Positions 40,740 to 49,505 of a stretch of DNA of 64,000 bases are shown piece after piece. The position numbers were made by a program, and so were the translations under genes. The stretch is from positions 2,976,001-3,040,000 of the forward strand of contig NZ_CP157456.1 in the NCBI RefSeq assembly GCF_041549525.1, in the 5' to 3' direction. The notes beneath the pieces are model-generated. The model was not told the origin of the DNA, ran no database searches, and saw only the letters and a list, made by a program, of their open reading frames with translations. This DNA is from Paenarthrobacter aurescens (GTDB lineage: Bacteria > Actinomycetota > Actinomycetes > Actinomycetales > Micrococcaceae). Each line of letters starts with the position of its first letter. Within the stretch, counting starts at the first letter, position 1.

Positions 40740-40982
40740 AGGCTGAAGGTTAACAGGGAAGACGCAAATATCTACGATACGGCAAAGCAGCCTTCCTGTC
40801 TACCCCAGATCGTCCGTGATTGCAAGCACGGTTGCTGCAGGCACCCATACACCTCCTCAATCCGCGAGGAATCAATCAGCAGCGGCCAAGGAATGAGAGG
40901 AACGGCACAATTGTTGTAGGGATTGGCCAGAGCGTGCTCCGCGATAGCCTTGCAAGACCACTCCCGGATCGGAAGAGAGACC

Positions 40983-42182
40983 ATGACGAACTCCGCTGAC
41001 GACAATGACGTTGTCATCCTTGCTGCATCCCGTACCCCACAGGGTCGGCTCAACGGACAATTGGCCGGCTTCACCGCCGTCGATCTCGGTGCCCATGCCA
41101 TCAGCGCTGCACTCGCGGCCAGCGGGGTCAAAGCCGAACAAGTGGACGCGGTCATCATGGGCCAGGTACTGCAGGCAGGCGCAGGCCAAAACCCGGCCCG
41201 GCAGAGCGCCATAGCCGCAGGTGTGGGGTGGAACATCCCAGCCGTCACCATCAACAAGGTCTGCCTCTCCGGGCTCACCGCAGTCATTGATGCCGCGCGC
41301 ATGATCCGCAGCGGCGATGCCACGGTAGTTGTTGCCGGAGGCCAGGAATCCATGACCAGGGCCCCTCACCTGCTCCCGGGTTCACGTCAGGGTTGGACGT
41401 ACGGAGCCATCCAGGCGCTGGACGTCGCAGCCCATGACGGCCTTACCGATGCTTTCGACGGGCAGTCCATGGGCCTGTCCACGGAAACGAAGAACGTCAC
41501 CCTCGGCATTGACCGCAAGGCCCAGGACGAAGTTGCCGCAGCCTCCCATCAGCGTGCCGCCGCCGCTATCGCAGACGGAACCTTCGACGTCGAAATCGCT
41601 CCGGTAAGCGTCAAGCAGCGCAAGGGAGATCCCCTGGTGCTGACTACCGATGAAGGCGTCAGGCCCAACACGTCCCTGGAAACCCTGGCACCCCTCAAGG
41701 CCGCTTTCGCCACGGATGGAACCATCACCGCCGGCAACTCCTCTCCGCTGTCCGACGGCGCCTCCGCCCTGGTGCTGACCAGTCGCCGCTTCGCCAAGGA
41801 CAACGGGCTGGACTACCTTGCCGTTGTTGGCAAGCCCGGGCAGGTTGCAGGGCCGGACAACTCGCTTCATTCCCAGCCCTCAAACGCAATTGCACAGGCT
41901 TTGAAGCGTGCGGGATGGACGGCAGAGGAGCTGGACTTCATCGAAATCAACGAGGCCTTCGGTTCAGTGGCGGTCCAGTCCCTCAAGGACCTCCGCTACC
42001 CCTTGGAGAAATGCAACATCCATGGCGGTGCCATTGCTTTGGGCCACCCCATCGGAGCCTCCGGCGCCCGGCTCGCGTTGCACGCCGCGCACGAACTCAA
42101 GCGCAGGGGAACCGGAAAAGCCGCGGTCTCCCTTTGCGGAGGCGGAGGCCAAGGCGAAGCCCTGCTCCTGTACCGCGACTAA
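40983..42182 (+). CDS. Acetyl-CoA C-acyltransferase (thiolase)
   Basis: Condenses two acetyl-CoA or cleaves 3-ketoacyl-CoA. From ATG 40983 (MTNSADDNDVVILAASRTPQ) the protein is 399 aa, the usual size. Cys94 in INKVCLSGL is the nucleophile; NEAFGSVAVQSL, the His of GGAIALGHPIGASGARL and the Cys of SLCGGGGQGEALLLY complete the active site. Biosynthetic and degradative thiolases cannot be told apart here. Its stop codon overlaps the YbaK start (TAATG). The gene is transcribed away from rpoB. Confidence 0.93.
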   Translation: MTNSADDNDVVILAASRTPQGRLNGQLAGFTAVDLGAHAISAALAASGVKAEQVDAVIMGQVLQAGAGQNPARQSAIAAGVGWNIPAVTINKVCLSGLTAVIDAARMIRSGDATVVVAGGQESMTRAPHLLPGSRQGWTYGAIQALDVAAHDGLTDAFDGQSMGLSTETKNVTLGIDRKAQDEVAAASHQRAAAAIADGTFDVEIAPVSVKQRKGDPLVLTTDEGVRPNTSLETLAPLKAAFATDGTITAGNSSPLSDGASALVLTSRRFAKDNGLDYLAVVGKPGQVAGPDNSLHSQPSNAIAQALKRAGWTAEELDFIEINEAFGSVAVQSLKDLRYPLEKCNIHGGAIALGHPIGASGARLALHAAHELKRRGTGKAAVSLCGGGGQGEALLLYRD

Positions 42183-42676
42183 TGGCTGAGGAACTGGCTG
42201 GAGCCCCTATGGACGGTGCCGAACGGTTCTTGTCCGATGCCGCCGCGCGCGGACTGGACGTTGACGTCGTCGAACGCCCTGCCGCCCGTAGTCTGGAAGA
42301 AGCTGCGGCGATCCTGGGGATCACCCCCGGGGACATCGTGAAGTCGCTGGTAGTCAAGCACAGGGATGGCAGCTTTTTGTTCGCCCTGATTCCCGGGGAC
42401 CGCCAGATCTCCTGGCCCAAGCTGCGTGCGCTGGTGGGCGTTAACAAGCTCTCACTCCCCCACGCCGATGTTGCCTTGGCCGCCACCGGCTACGAACGCG
42501 GCACCATCACTCCGCTGGGAAGCACCACCCCGTGGCCCGTGTACGCCGATGCCACTATTGCAGGGCGTCGCATTTCCATGGGTGCCGGGGCGCATGGCCG
42601 GAGTGCATTCGTGGATGCGGATGCACTCACTGAAGCGCTGGGCGCAGTAGTAGCGGACATCAGCGAACCCAATTAG
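42182..42676 (+). CDS. YbaK/EbsC-family aminoacyl-tRNA deacylase
   Basis: The family hydrolyses mischarged tRNA, classically Cys-tRNA(Pro). From ATG 42182 the protein is 164 aa; a second ATG at 42209 is possible. Family landmarks are ILGITPGDIVKSLVVKHRDG (the conserved Lys is in VKSL), LIPGDRQISWPKLR and MGAGAHGRSAFVDA at the C-terminus. The ATG shares one base with the thiolase stop, so translation is coupled although the functions seem unrelated. Specificity cannot be inferred. Confidence 0.88.
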   Translation: MAEELAGAPMDGAERFLSDAAARGLDVDVVERPAARSLEEAAAILGITPGDIVKSLVVKHRDGSFLFALIPGDRQISWPKLRALVGVNKLSLPHADVALAATGYERGTITPLGSTTPWPVYADATIAGRRISMGAGAHGRSAFVDADALTEALGAVVADISEPN

Positions 42677-42762
42677 GGAGCAGCTCACGCCGTTTTGAGC
42701 TGTCAGAACGGCCATTGACTGCAACCAAGCTGGGTGCGTGGACCCTTGGTGGGTTAAACGCA

Positions 42763-42796
42763 GGAAACCCCGCCCGGCGAACCGGACGGGGCTTCC
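42763..42796 (-). terminator. Terminator after rplL
   Basis: On the minus strand GGAAGCCCCGTCCGG and CCGGGCGGGGTTTCC form a 15-bp stem with two G-U pairs and a TTCG loop, 15 bp past rplL. It separates rplJL from the convergent YbaK gene; the T tract is poor. Confidence 0.7.
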
Positions 42797-42810
42797 ACAA
42801 GCAAAACGAG

Positions 42811-43188
42811 TTACTTGAGGGTAACCGTTGCGCCAGCTTCTTCGAGCTGAGCCTTTGCCTTCTCGGCAGCTTCCTTGGTGGCGCCTTCGAGAACAGCCTT
42901 CGGTGCGCTGTCAACCAGGTCCTTGGCTTCCTTGAGGCCGAGGGAGGTGATGGCGCGAACTTCCTTGATCACTGCGATCTTCTTGTCGCCAGCAGCTTCG
43001 AGAACGACGTCGAATTCGGTCTTCTCTTCAGCAGCTTCAGCAGCACCGCCGGCAGCGGGGCCAGCAACTGCAACAGCAGCAGCCGTAACTTCGAAGGTCT
43101 CTTCGAAGAGCTTGACGAACTCGGAGAGCTCGATGATGGTCAGTTCCTTGAAAGCTTCAATGAGCTCTTCGTTGCTGAGCTTCGCCAT
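42811..43188 (-). CDS. rplL: 50S ribosomal protein L7/L12
   Basis: Stalk protein that recruits translation GTPases. The 125-aa product starts [20 protein letters not shown], has an Ala/Gly-rich hinge (residues about 40-55) and the C-terminal domain with [20 protein letters not shown] and [20 protein letters not shown]. It is 76 bp after rplJ and present in several copies per ribosome. Confidence 0.98.
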   Translation of the reverse strand: MAKLSNEELIEAFKELTIIELSEFVKLFEETFEVTAAAVAVAGPAAGGAAEAAEEKTEFDVVLEAAGDKKIAVIKEVRAITSLGLKEAKDLVDSAPKAVLEGATKEAAEKAKAQLEEAGATVTLK

Positions 43189-43264
43189 GGTGGCGTCCTT
43201 CCATTAGTTGGTGCAGATCCGGGCTAAACCGTGCCATGCACCAGAGTTTGATTGAGGGGAGAAC

Positions 43265-43858
43265 TTAGTTCTCTTCGGTTGCTGCTTCAGCGGCTTCGGC
43301 CGGAGCCGCAACCTCTTCAGCTGCAGCCTCTTCAGCGGCCGGGGCTTCTTCAGCGGCCGGTGCAGATGCGCCGCCCTCTTCTTCAAGCTTGAGGCGCAGG
43401 GCGTCGATGATGCGTGCAGCAGCGGATGCGGGAGCCTTGAGGACACCAGCAACACGTGCAAGCTGCAGCTCGCGGGACTCGAGGGCTGCCAGTGCGGCAA
43501 CTCCTGCTGCGTCCAATGCCTTGCCTTCGAAGACGCCGGTCTTGATAACCAGCTGCTTGTTGGCCTTGGCAAAGTCCGTCAGGCTCTTGGCAGCAGCAAC
43601 AGCGTCACCCTTGATGAAGGCGATTGCAGTAGGGCCGGCGAGCTGATCGTTGAATGCTTCAACTCCAGCTTCCTTGGCTGCAATGGCACTCAGGGTGTTC
43701 TTGACGACCGAGAACTTGGTGTCCTGGCCGAGCGCAACACGCAGTTCCTTGAGCTGTGCAACAGTGAGCCCGCGGTATTCGGTCAGGACAGCCGCGTTCG
43801 ATTCCTTGAAATCGTTGGTGATCTCCGCAACAGCGGAAACCTTGCTAGGCGTTGTCAT
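43265..43858 (-). CDS. rplJ: 50S ribosomal protein L10
   Basis: Base of the stalk; binds the L7/L12 dimers and, in several bacteria, its own mRNA leader. The 197-aa product starts MTTPSKVSAVAEITNDFKES and contains NTLSAIAAKEAGVEAFNDQL. The last 30-35 residues are an Ala/Glu tail. The leader upstream carries an attenuator-like hairpin. Confidence 0.97.
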   Translation of the reverse strand: MTTPSKVSAVAEITNDFKESNAAVLTEYRGLTVAQLKELRVALGQDTKFSVVKNTLSAIAAKEAGVEAFNDQLAGPTAIAFIKGDAVAAAKSLTDFAKANKQLVIKTGVFEGKALDAAGVAALAALESRELQLARVAGVLKAPASAAARIIDALRLKLEEEGGASAPAAEEAPAAEEAAAEEVAAPAEAAEAATEEN

Positions 43859-44160
43859 AACCCTCCTTCCGGGGAATAAAGCCGGTCTTCCGGGTCCCCG
43901 CTCACGAGAGCTAAAACTAAAAACGCCCCGCGCAGATGCACGGGGCTTGGCTCAACACAGTTTGATCCGTGGAGACTTGCTTCGTTCACCTGCGCCGGCC
44001 GCCCTATTGTTCAGGGTCCTTCGTCAAGGAATTCACTTTCATCTCACGGGCGCAACTACAGAATTGAGCGGTGCCCGAAAGAGTGGATTCCCATCAACCG
44101 ACGGTCTTTGGTACTTCAAGGTTACGGGAGAGTGTTCGGCAAACCAAATCGGCCGCACGC
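43859..44160 (-). promoter_or_regulatory. rplJ leader region
   Basis: This 302-bp gap between the GNAT gene and rplJ must hold the rplJ promoter and leader. TTGACG lies at about 44024-44029 on the minus strand, but no confident -10 was paired with it. A terminator-like hairpin at 43919-43946 lies only 60 bp before the rplJ ATG. Confidence 0.5.
43919..43946 (-). terminator. Attenuator-like hairpin in the rplJ leader
   Basis: On the minus strand GCCCCGTGC and GCGCGGGGC (nine pairs, one G-U) with an ATCT loop are followed by GTTTTTAGTTTT. It is about 60 bp upstream of rplJ and 215 bp past the end of the GNAT gene, so it looks like a conditional terminator in the rplJ leader, though it could simply end the GNAT transcript. 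Confidence 0.65.
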
Positions 44161-45330
44161 CTAGTCCGAGGACGTTGCTCCCGACAACCTGCCCGGGAGT
44201 TCCTTCTGCCACAGTCCCGTGACGCCGGCCGTAGTGAATCCCAGTTGCTTGTTCACTGTCAGGAGGTATCTGTTCTCCGGCGCGTTCCAGGTATAGATGA
44301 CGCGGGCATCCGGGAATTGCTCACTGAGCCGTTCCATGTTGGCAACCTTGATCAACAAACCAAGCTTGTTTCCCCGGTGCTCCTGCAACACCAAGGTATC
44401 GTCCTGAAACACCACGTCCTGGCGATGCGCCAGGACGCTGATGGTTGTCAGGCCCACCAATCGTCCGCTCTCCACGTGCTCGACGGCGGTCACCACCGTA
44501 CGCCGGCCCTGCGCCAAAGCTGCGTCCTCGGTTTCGCGAAGTACCGCAGCGTCAAACACCATGCCGCTGGCTTCAACCTCAGGGGCGTCCTCGTCCCCCT
44601 CTTCGCGAACTACCTCGCCGGCCGCGTTTTCCAAGGCAGCCACAGCTTCCAGCCAAGGTTCCGGGCAACGGTCTGTCCAGTGGTGCAGCGTGTAACGGCC
44701 ACCGTTGGCTTCTTCGGCCTCGAGCTGCAGGTCACCTACGAGCTTGGAATCCAGGGGGAGCACGCAAGAGCTGAACTGCTCAATGTGCTGCAGTGTGTAA
44801 CCGGCGCGTTTTGCGAAGTCCACTTCCCTGCTGCTGACGGGCACAAAACCCGCACCGCTTCCCGGGATCAATTGGTCCTCGGGTATCTCAGTGAGCGATG
44901 TTGCCGGGTGATTGGTGTCCACCAAGGCCATGGTGCGCCCCTCAGCCCTGGCGAGTTGCTCCGCAGCTTCCAGCAATTGACGGCCCACACCCCGCCCCTG
45001 GAACTCGGGAAGGATGTCCAAGGTGAACTCAGCCAGGTCAAGGTTGTCCGCAAGAGGCAAGGCAATGTCCACGGTGCCCACAATGACGCCGTCCACTTTT
45101 GCCACCAGAATGATCTGGCGCTCATAGGGGTCAGAAAGCTCCAAGAGCTTTTCCAGGGGCGTGTAGGCGAGGTCGTCGCTCCCCCACGTCTCCATGCGTA
45201 CACGCCGCCCCACCTCAACGGCATCAAGGAAATCAGCGGCGTCGGGGCCGTCCAGGGTGTCAGGCACCCACAGCTGCTCGACTTGAACGGTCTTCGCCTC
45301 GTCTACAGTCATTCCAGCCGTTTCTGCCAT
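44161..45330 (-). CDS. Double-domain GNAT acetyltransferase (second of a pair)
   Basis: Uses acetyl-CoA to acetylate an unknown amine. The 389-aa protein has two GNAT domains: the first with the acetyl-CoA loop FQGRGVGRQLLEAAEQLARA near residue 110, the second with EHRGNKLGLLIKVANMERL near residue 335. It resembles the upstream neighbour (45309-46418) over most of its length, including the C-terminal WNAPENRYLLTVNKQLGF block, so the two are tandem paralogues. They overlap by 22 bp. The two-domain layout is shared with MshD, but the pair is not obviously MshD. Confidence 0.85.
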   Translation of the reverse strand: MAETAGMTVDEAKTVQVEQLWVPDTLDGPDAADFLDAVEVGRRVRMETWGSDDLAYTPLEKLLELSDPYERQIILVAKVDGVIVGTVDIALPLADNLDLAEFTLDILPEFQGRGVGRQLLEAAEQLARAEGRTMALVDTNHPATSLTEIPEDQLIPGSGAGFVPVSSREVDFAKRAGYTLQHIEQFSSCVLPLDSKLVGDLQLEAEEANGGRYTLHHWTDRCPEPWLEAVAALENAAGEVVREEGDEDAPEVEASGMVFDAAVLRETEDAALAQGRRTVVTAVEHVESGRLVGLTTISVLAHRQDVVFQDDTLVLQEHRGNKLGLLIKVANMERLSEQFPDARVIYTWNAPENRYLLTVNKQLGFTTAGVTGLWQKELPGRLSGATSSD

Positions 45331-46418
45331 TCGCCGTCAAAGCCGGAAGGCTTGAACCCCAAGGCGATATTTATGGCCAGCATATGCCGGTTTTCGTTGG
45401 CGTTCCATGTCATTACCGATGTGGCGGCCGGCCATAGCTGTTCCGTGCGGCGAAGATTGGCAATCTTCACCAGCATGCCAAGGCCATGCCCCCGGTGCCC
45501 GGGAGCAACCAACGTGTCCTCCTGATAGACCATCCCGGGCGTGGCCTCACGGTGGGTCAGAGTTGTGTAGGCGGCCAACTCCCCCGTGGCGTCGTGGCGG
45601 GCTACGGCCACAGTTGAAGCGATGCCACCTGCAAGCCAGGTGGATTCCTCCAAACGCACACGGCGTGCGTCCCAGTCCTCGCCCTCCCAGCCCAAGCCGG
45701 CGATAGGCACCTCCGTGCTCATGAGGCTCTTGAGGCTGGCAAAAACATCCACCAGCTCATCAGGGCAGCGGTCCTGCCAGCCTGTGATGCTGTAGCCGCC
45801 AGCACGCTTGAGCGCCTGTTCTTCAAGGTCCTGCAGGAGTGCTTCCTTCACGGGAAGGTCCAACGTGCTGTTGGTCTCCACCTGCTCCAAGGAATAACCG
45901 TGATGAAGGGCGAAACCGGTGGAAGCCGAATCCAGTGGGACCCCACCCGTGCCGGACTTTGCCTCCAGCAACCCAGCTCCCGGGATGAGGAGATCCAGTG
46001 GCTCGGCACAAAACGCGTCAAAAGACACGCGCTCCCGTCCGCGCGCCTGCTGCTCCAGCATCCCTAGGATCTCCGAGCCGATGCCGCGCCGGCGATAGGC
46101 CGGGTCCACCAGGACGTCCACACCCGCCGTCGTCGTGTTTTCGCTCAACGGCAAGGTCAACGTGCCGCTGCCAACCGGGGTTCCGTTGAGGCGGGCCAGG
46201 AAGACGTGGCGTTCCTCATATTCGTTGCCCCGCCAGAAAAGTACGGATTCAGCCAAAGTGGAGCAACGGTCCAGGTTGCCCCAGAGATCCATGTGGTGGG
46301 CAACGTCCAGGTCATGAAAGGCACGGAAATCGGGAGACCCGCTCGCGTCCGGGCTTTCGGGGACCTCAACCGGTTCTACGGACAACCCCTCAAGGGTGTG
46401 GGAGTTCGACGACGACAC
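45309..46418 (-). CDS. Double-domain GNAT acetyltransferase (first of a pair)
   Basis: Tandem paralogue of the next gene. From GTG 46418 (read as MSSSNSHTLEGLSVEPVEV) it is 369 aa; the frame is open further upstream but runs into the rplA terminator. The acetyl-CoA loops are YRRRGIGSEILGMLEQQARG in the first domain and GHRGHGLGMLVKIANLRRTE in the second, and it ends WNANENRHMLAINIALGFKP. The start has no clear ribosome site and lies 52 bp from the rplA terminator, so a leaderless transcript is possible. Substrate is unknown. Confidence 0.8.
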   Translation of the reverse strand: MSSSNSHTLEGLSVEPVEVPESPDASGSPDFRAFHDLDVAHHMDLWGNLDRCSTLAESVLFWRGNEYEERHVFLARLNGTPVGSGTLTLPLSENTTTAGVDVLVDPAYRRRGIGSEILGMLEQQARGRERVSFDAFCAEPLDLLIPGAGLLEAKSGTGGVPLDSASTGFALHHGYSLEQVETNSTLDLPVKEALLQDLEEQALKRAGGYSITGWQDRCPDELVDVFASLKSLMSTEVPIAGLGWEGEDWDARRVRLEESTWLAGGIASTVAVARHDATGELAAYTTLTHREATPGMVYQEDTLVAPGHRGHGLGMLVKIANLRRTEQLWPAATSVMTWNANENRHMLAINIALGFKPSGFDGEWQKRLE

Positions 46419-46469
46419 GCACCAAAGCCTACGACCCGCCACTGCCCCTGAACAGGGAAGAACGCAAGA

Positions 46470-46504
46470 AAAAGGACCGCCCGGCAAAGCCGGACGGTCC
46501 TTTT
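46470..46504 (-). terminator. Terminator after rplA
   Basis: On the minus strand AAAAGGACCGTCCGGC and GCCGGGCGGTCCTTTT form a 16-bp stem with one G-U pair and a TTT loop, and the stem ends in a T tract. It closes rplK-rplA. Confidence 0.9.
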
Positions 46505-46527
46505 ATCAGAGCAAGTGCCCGCGAAGC

Positions 46528-47235
46528 TTACGCGTCGACGAGGACCTTGGTGACGTTCGGGTCAACGGTGATGCCGGGACCAAACGTGGTGGCAACGGTA
46601 GCCTTCTGGATGTAGCGGCCCTTGGAAGCAGACGGCTTCAAACGAAGCACCTCTTCCAGTGCTGCTGCGTAGTTCTCCGCAAGCTTGTTGACGTCGAAGG
46701 ACACCTTGCCGATGATGAAGTGCAGGTTGGAGTGCTTGTCGACGCGGAAGTCGATCTTGCCACCCTTGATGTCGTTGACAGCCTTGGTGACATCCGGGGT
46801 AACCGTACCGGTCTTCGGGTTCGGCATCAGGTTACGCGGGCCGAGGACCTTACCCAGACGGCCAACCTTGCCCATGAGGTCAGGGGTTGCCACTGCGGCA
46901 TCGAAGTCGGTCCAGCCGGCTGCGATCTTTTCGATCAGGTCATCGGAACCAACGAAGTCAGCGCCGGCAGCGATTGCTGCTTCTGCTTTGTCGCCGGTTG
47001 CGAAAACGAGGACGCGGGCGGTCTTACCGGTGCCGTGGGGCAGGTTGACGGTGCCACGAACCATCTGGTCAGCCTTACGCGGGTCAACGCCCAGGCGGAA
47101 AGCGACCTCAACGGTTGCGTCGAACTTGGAAGGGTTGGTGTCCTTCGCGAGGGTGATGGCCTCGATCGGGGCGTAGACCTTGTCTGCCTCGATCTTGGCT
47201 ACGGCTGCCTCATATGCTTTGCTGCGCTTTGCCAT
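46528..47235 (-). CDS. rplA: 50S ribosomal protein L1
   Basis: Mobile stalk near the E site; in E. coli it represses its own operon. From ATG 47235 ([20 protein letters not shown]) it is 235 aa, standard. Signatures are [20 protein letters not shown] and [20 protein letters not shown]. It follows rplK after a 146-bp gap, longer than usual, that contains no gene. Confidence 0.97.
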   Translation of the reverse strand: MAKRSKAYEAAVAKIEADKVYAPIEAITLAKDTNPSKFDATVEVAFRLGVDPRKADQMVRGTVNLPHGTGKTARVLVFATGDKAEAAIAAGADFVGSDDLIEKIAAGWTDFDAAVATPDLMGKVGRLGKVLGPRNLMPNPKTGTVTPDVTKAVNDIKGGKIDFRVDKHSNLHFIIGKVSFDVNKLAENYAAALEEVLRLKPSASKGRYIQKATVATTFGPGITVDPNVTKVLVDA

Positions 47236-47381
47236 GCTGCTGTTTCTCCTTGTGCAGTTGTGGTCTGCGGACCGCGCTGGGCCCTGCCACAAGCCGCGGA
47301 TCCGGCGAGGATCCTACGGCATTTCAATGTTTCAGATGCCGGTTGCCCGGCGGGTGAAGGCCCAAGGGCCCTCGAAGGTTA

Positions 47382-47813
47382 TTAGCCTTCTACGGTGATG
47401 CCCATGGAGCGGGCGGTGCCTGCGATGATCAGGGCAGCTGCCTTGATGTCGTTGGCGTTGAGGTCTTCCATCTTGGTGGAAGCAATTTCCTCAACCTGTG
47501 CCTGGGTCAGCTTGGCAACCTTGACGGTGTGCGGGGTAGCCGAACCCTTGGCGACGCCTGCAGCCTTCTTGATGAGCTCTGCAGCCGGCGGGGTCTTGGT
47601 GATGAAGGTGAAGGAACGGTCTTCGTAAACCGTGATTTCAACCGGGATAACGTTTCCGCGCTGGGATTCCGTTGCAGCGTTGTACGCCTTGCAGAATTCC
47701 ATGATGTTGACACCGTGCTGGCCAAGCGCAGGACCGATCGGCGGAGCCGGGTTAGCGGCACCTGCCTGGATCTGCAGCTTGATGAGGCCGGTGACCTTCT
47801 TCTTGGGAGCCAA
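47382..47813 (-). CDS. rplK: 50S ribosomal protein L11
   Basis: Part of the GTPase-associated centre; contacts EF-G and RelA and is the thiopeptide target. The 143-aa product starts [20 protein letters not shown] and contains [20 protein letters not shown], the antibiotic-contact proline region. Its leader (47814-47943) has two hairpins. Confidence 0.98.
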
Positions 47814-47943
47814 TGTAGGGTCCTTCTCTCAATAGCTTCCTGGGACACAGGAGCGCGTCCCAGGTTGTTGGCCGCCATGGCGAGGCGGCCGGCCGCTCCA
47901 GAACTGCTAAGCAGGCAGGACTGGAGCGAAATTTTGGAATCAG
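47814..47943 (-). promoter_or_regulatory. rplK leader with two hairpins
   Basis: In the nusG-rplK gap the minus-strand RNA can form CGCTCCAG/CTGGAGCG (47928-47921 with 47901-47894) and CTGGGAC/GTCCCAG (47863-47857 with 47846-47840). In other bacteria L1 binds the rplK leader to repress the operon; these hairpins are candidates, but the L1 loop motif was not clearly recognised. Confidence 0.4.
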
Positions 47944-48804
47944 CTAGATCTTGGTGACCTGGTTGAAGGCGAGCGTTACCGGGGTTTCGCGCTCGAAGAT
48001 CGAGACCAGAACCACGAGGGTCTGGGACTCGGGCTTGATCTCGGAGATCGTAGCCGGGAGGGTCTCGAACGGACCTTCCTTGACGATGACCGACTCGCCG
48101 ACCTCGAAGTCGACGGCCACGGGAGCCTGGTTCTGCTTGTTGACGGGCTTGCCCTGCTCTGCCTGCTCTTCTTCGAAGACGGGGGCGAGCATGGAGAAGA
48201 CCTCGTCAAGACGGAGCGGGACGGGGTTGTGGGCGTTACCCACGAAGCCGGTGACACCCGGCGTGTGGCGGACGGCGCCCCATGAGGCGTCCGTCAGATC
48301 CATACGGACCAGGACGTAGCCGGGAATGCGCACGCGGTTGATGACCTTGCGCTGCGCGTTCTTGATCTCGACGACCTCTTCCATGGGCACCTGGATTTCG
48401 AAGATGTAATCTTCCATGTCCAGGGTCTGGATGCGGGTCTCAAGGTTGGCCTTCACGCGGTTCTCGTAACCTGCGTAGGAGTGGATGACGTACCAGTCAC
48501 CCTCCTGGCGGCGCAGCTTGGCCTTGAACTCTTCGGCCGGATCGGCCGGCGCTGCAGCAGCAGCGGCTGCCAGGTGGTCGCCGTCGGACTCTTCCGAAGC
48601 GTCTTCGTCATCAGACTCAGCCTCGGACGCGTCATCAGACTCGGCGTCTGCGTCAGCTTCGAAGTCCTCAACGGATTCGTCGGCAGATTCGGGCGCAGCA
48701 GAATCAACCTCGGACTCTTCCACGACAATTGCCGTGGCGTCGGCTGAGTTCTCGGCGGATTCGCCCAGCTCAGTCTCGTTTACCTCGAGCTCCTGCTCAG
48801 ACAC
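47944..48804 (-). CDS. nusG: Transcription termination/antitermination protein NusG
   Basis: Binds RNA polymerase and couples transcription to Rho or the ribosome. The best start is GTG 48804, preceded by GCAGGAGACC, giving 286 aa beginning [14 protein letters not shown]; an ATG at 48834 would add ten residues. The first 100 residues are a highly acidic Ser/Asp/Glu extension. The NGN domain begins [20 protein letters not shown] and the KOW domain is [20 protein letters not shown]. Canonical NusG is about 180 aa. It follows secE. Confidence 0.97.
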   Translation of the reverse strand: MSEQELEVNETELGESAENSADATAIVVEESEVDSAAPESADESVEDFEADADAESDDASEAESDDEDASEESDGDHLAAAAAAAPADPAEEFKAKLRRQEGDWYVIHSYAGYENRVKANLETRIQTLDMEDYIFEIQVPMEEVVEIKNAQRKVINRVRIPGYVLVRMDLTDASWGAVRHTPGVTGFVGNAHNPVPLRLDEVFSMLAPVFEEEQAEQGKPVNKQNQAPVAVDFEVGESVIVKEGPFETLPATISEIKPESQTLVVLVSIFERETPVTLAFNQVTKI

Positions 48805-48918
48805 TTGGTCTCCTGCTTCCTCATTGCCTAACATGCCTATTTAAATGGCTCAATTCCGCAAACCCCGCAAAATCCCTGAGTCAACAGGAAATTTCACACA
48901 GTTTGCGGACAGATCCGC

Positions 48919-49200
48919 TTATTGGTCCGTAGCCCCGGACCCACCAAAGACCCAGCTGGCTCCCGTCCCGAAGGCGATGTCCAGCAGGCTGACGATGAGC
49001 ATCATGATGGCTACGAACACCAGCACCACGAGCGTGTAGTTGATCAGTTCCTTGCGGGTGGGGGCAACGACCTTCTTCAGTTCGCCAATGACCTGGCGGA
49101 CGAAGAGTGCAATACGGGCGAAGAAGCCGCGATCGGCTTTCTTGGCGGGACGGCCCTTTGAGCTGCTGGCAGCTGTTTCGGTCACCTGGTCCTCACTCAC
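48919..49200 (-). CDS. secE: Protein translocase subunit SecE
   Basis: Clamps SecY in the translocon. The 93-aa protein has a hydrophilic N-terminus (GRPAKKADRGFFARIALFVR), the conserved amphipathic helix with VIGELKKVVAPTRKEL, and one membrane helix (LVVLVFVAIMMLIVSLLDIA). It starts at a GTG. It lies between tRNA-Trp and nusG, the standard order. Confidence 0.96.
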   Translation of the reverse strand: MSEDQVTETAASSSKGRPAKKADRGFFARIALFVRQVIGELKKVVAPTRKELINYTLVVLVFVAIMMLIVSLLDIAFGTGASWVFGGSGATDQ

Positions 49201-49280
49201 CTTGCAAAGTTGTTGACCCGACTCTGATCAGAGCCATGGTTGCTGCGCGTGCCCCGGCGTTTCCGCCGGAACAGCTTGCG

Positions 49281-49353
49281 CAGGGCAGACAGGACTCGAA
49301 CCTGCAACCTGCGGTTTTGGAGACCGCTGCGCTACCAATTGCGCCACTACCCT
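49281..49353 (-). tRNA. trnW: tRNA-Trp (anticodon CCA)
   Basis: The minus strand folds as a cloverleaf: acceptor AGGGTAG with CTGCCCT (one G-U), D-arm GCGC...GCGC, anticodon stem GCGGT...ACCGC around CTCCAAA with anticodon CCA, T-arm GCAGG...CCTGT around TTCGAGT, and G73 as expected for Trp. The CCA end is not encoded. It precedes secE, the usual actinobacterial arrangement. Confidence 0.96.
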
Positions 49354-49416
49354 ATGGATCAAGTCCATGTTTCAGGCCGCACTTCAGCCTGTGGTGCTTT
49401 TCAACACCGGTGAACC

Positions 49417-49446
49417 AGTCTACGCAAGAATTTCGCGATAGTCGAA
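49417..49446 (-). promoter_or_regulatory. Candidate promoter of tRNA-Trp-secE-nusG
   Basis: On the minus strand TTCGAC (49446-49441), an 18-bp spacer and TAGACT (49422-49417) lie 64 bp before the tRNA. The TAGACT hexamer recurs at the candidate rpsL and secY promoters. Confidence 0.5.
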
Positions 49447-49482
49447 CCGGCCCGATTCCGGACCTCCCAGCCCCGTAAAGCC

Positions 49483-49505
49483 TGTGACCAGCATTATCAG
49501 TCACA
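49483..49505. promoter_or_regulatory. TGTGAC/GTCACA inverted repeat
   Basis: TGTGAC and GTCACA face each other across 11 bases, upstream of both the tRNA-Trp promoter and the aminotransferase. The spacing does not fit a classical CRP/GlxR site. It may be an operator. Confidence 0.3.

Larger units (their letters stand above)
40555..40982. other. Divergent gap between rpoB and the thiolase gene
   Basis: This 428-bp region contains the putative rpoB promoter (40644-40672), a second copy of the TCATATAGCGG word (40729-40739), and the start region of the + strand thiolase gene. No small gene was found. Confidence 0.6.

Noticed and set aside
48805..48834. ATG start of NusG ten codons upstream
   Set aside because: The GTG at 48804 has a clear GGAG site at good spacing, and the ATG has none; kept only as an alternative.
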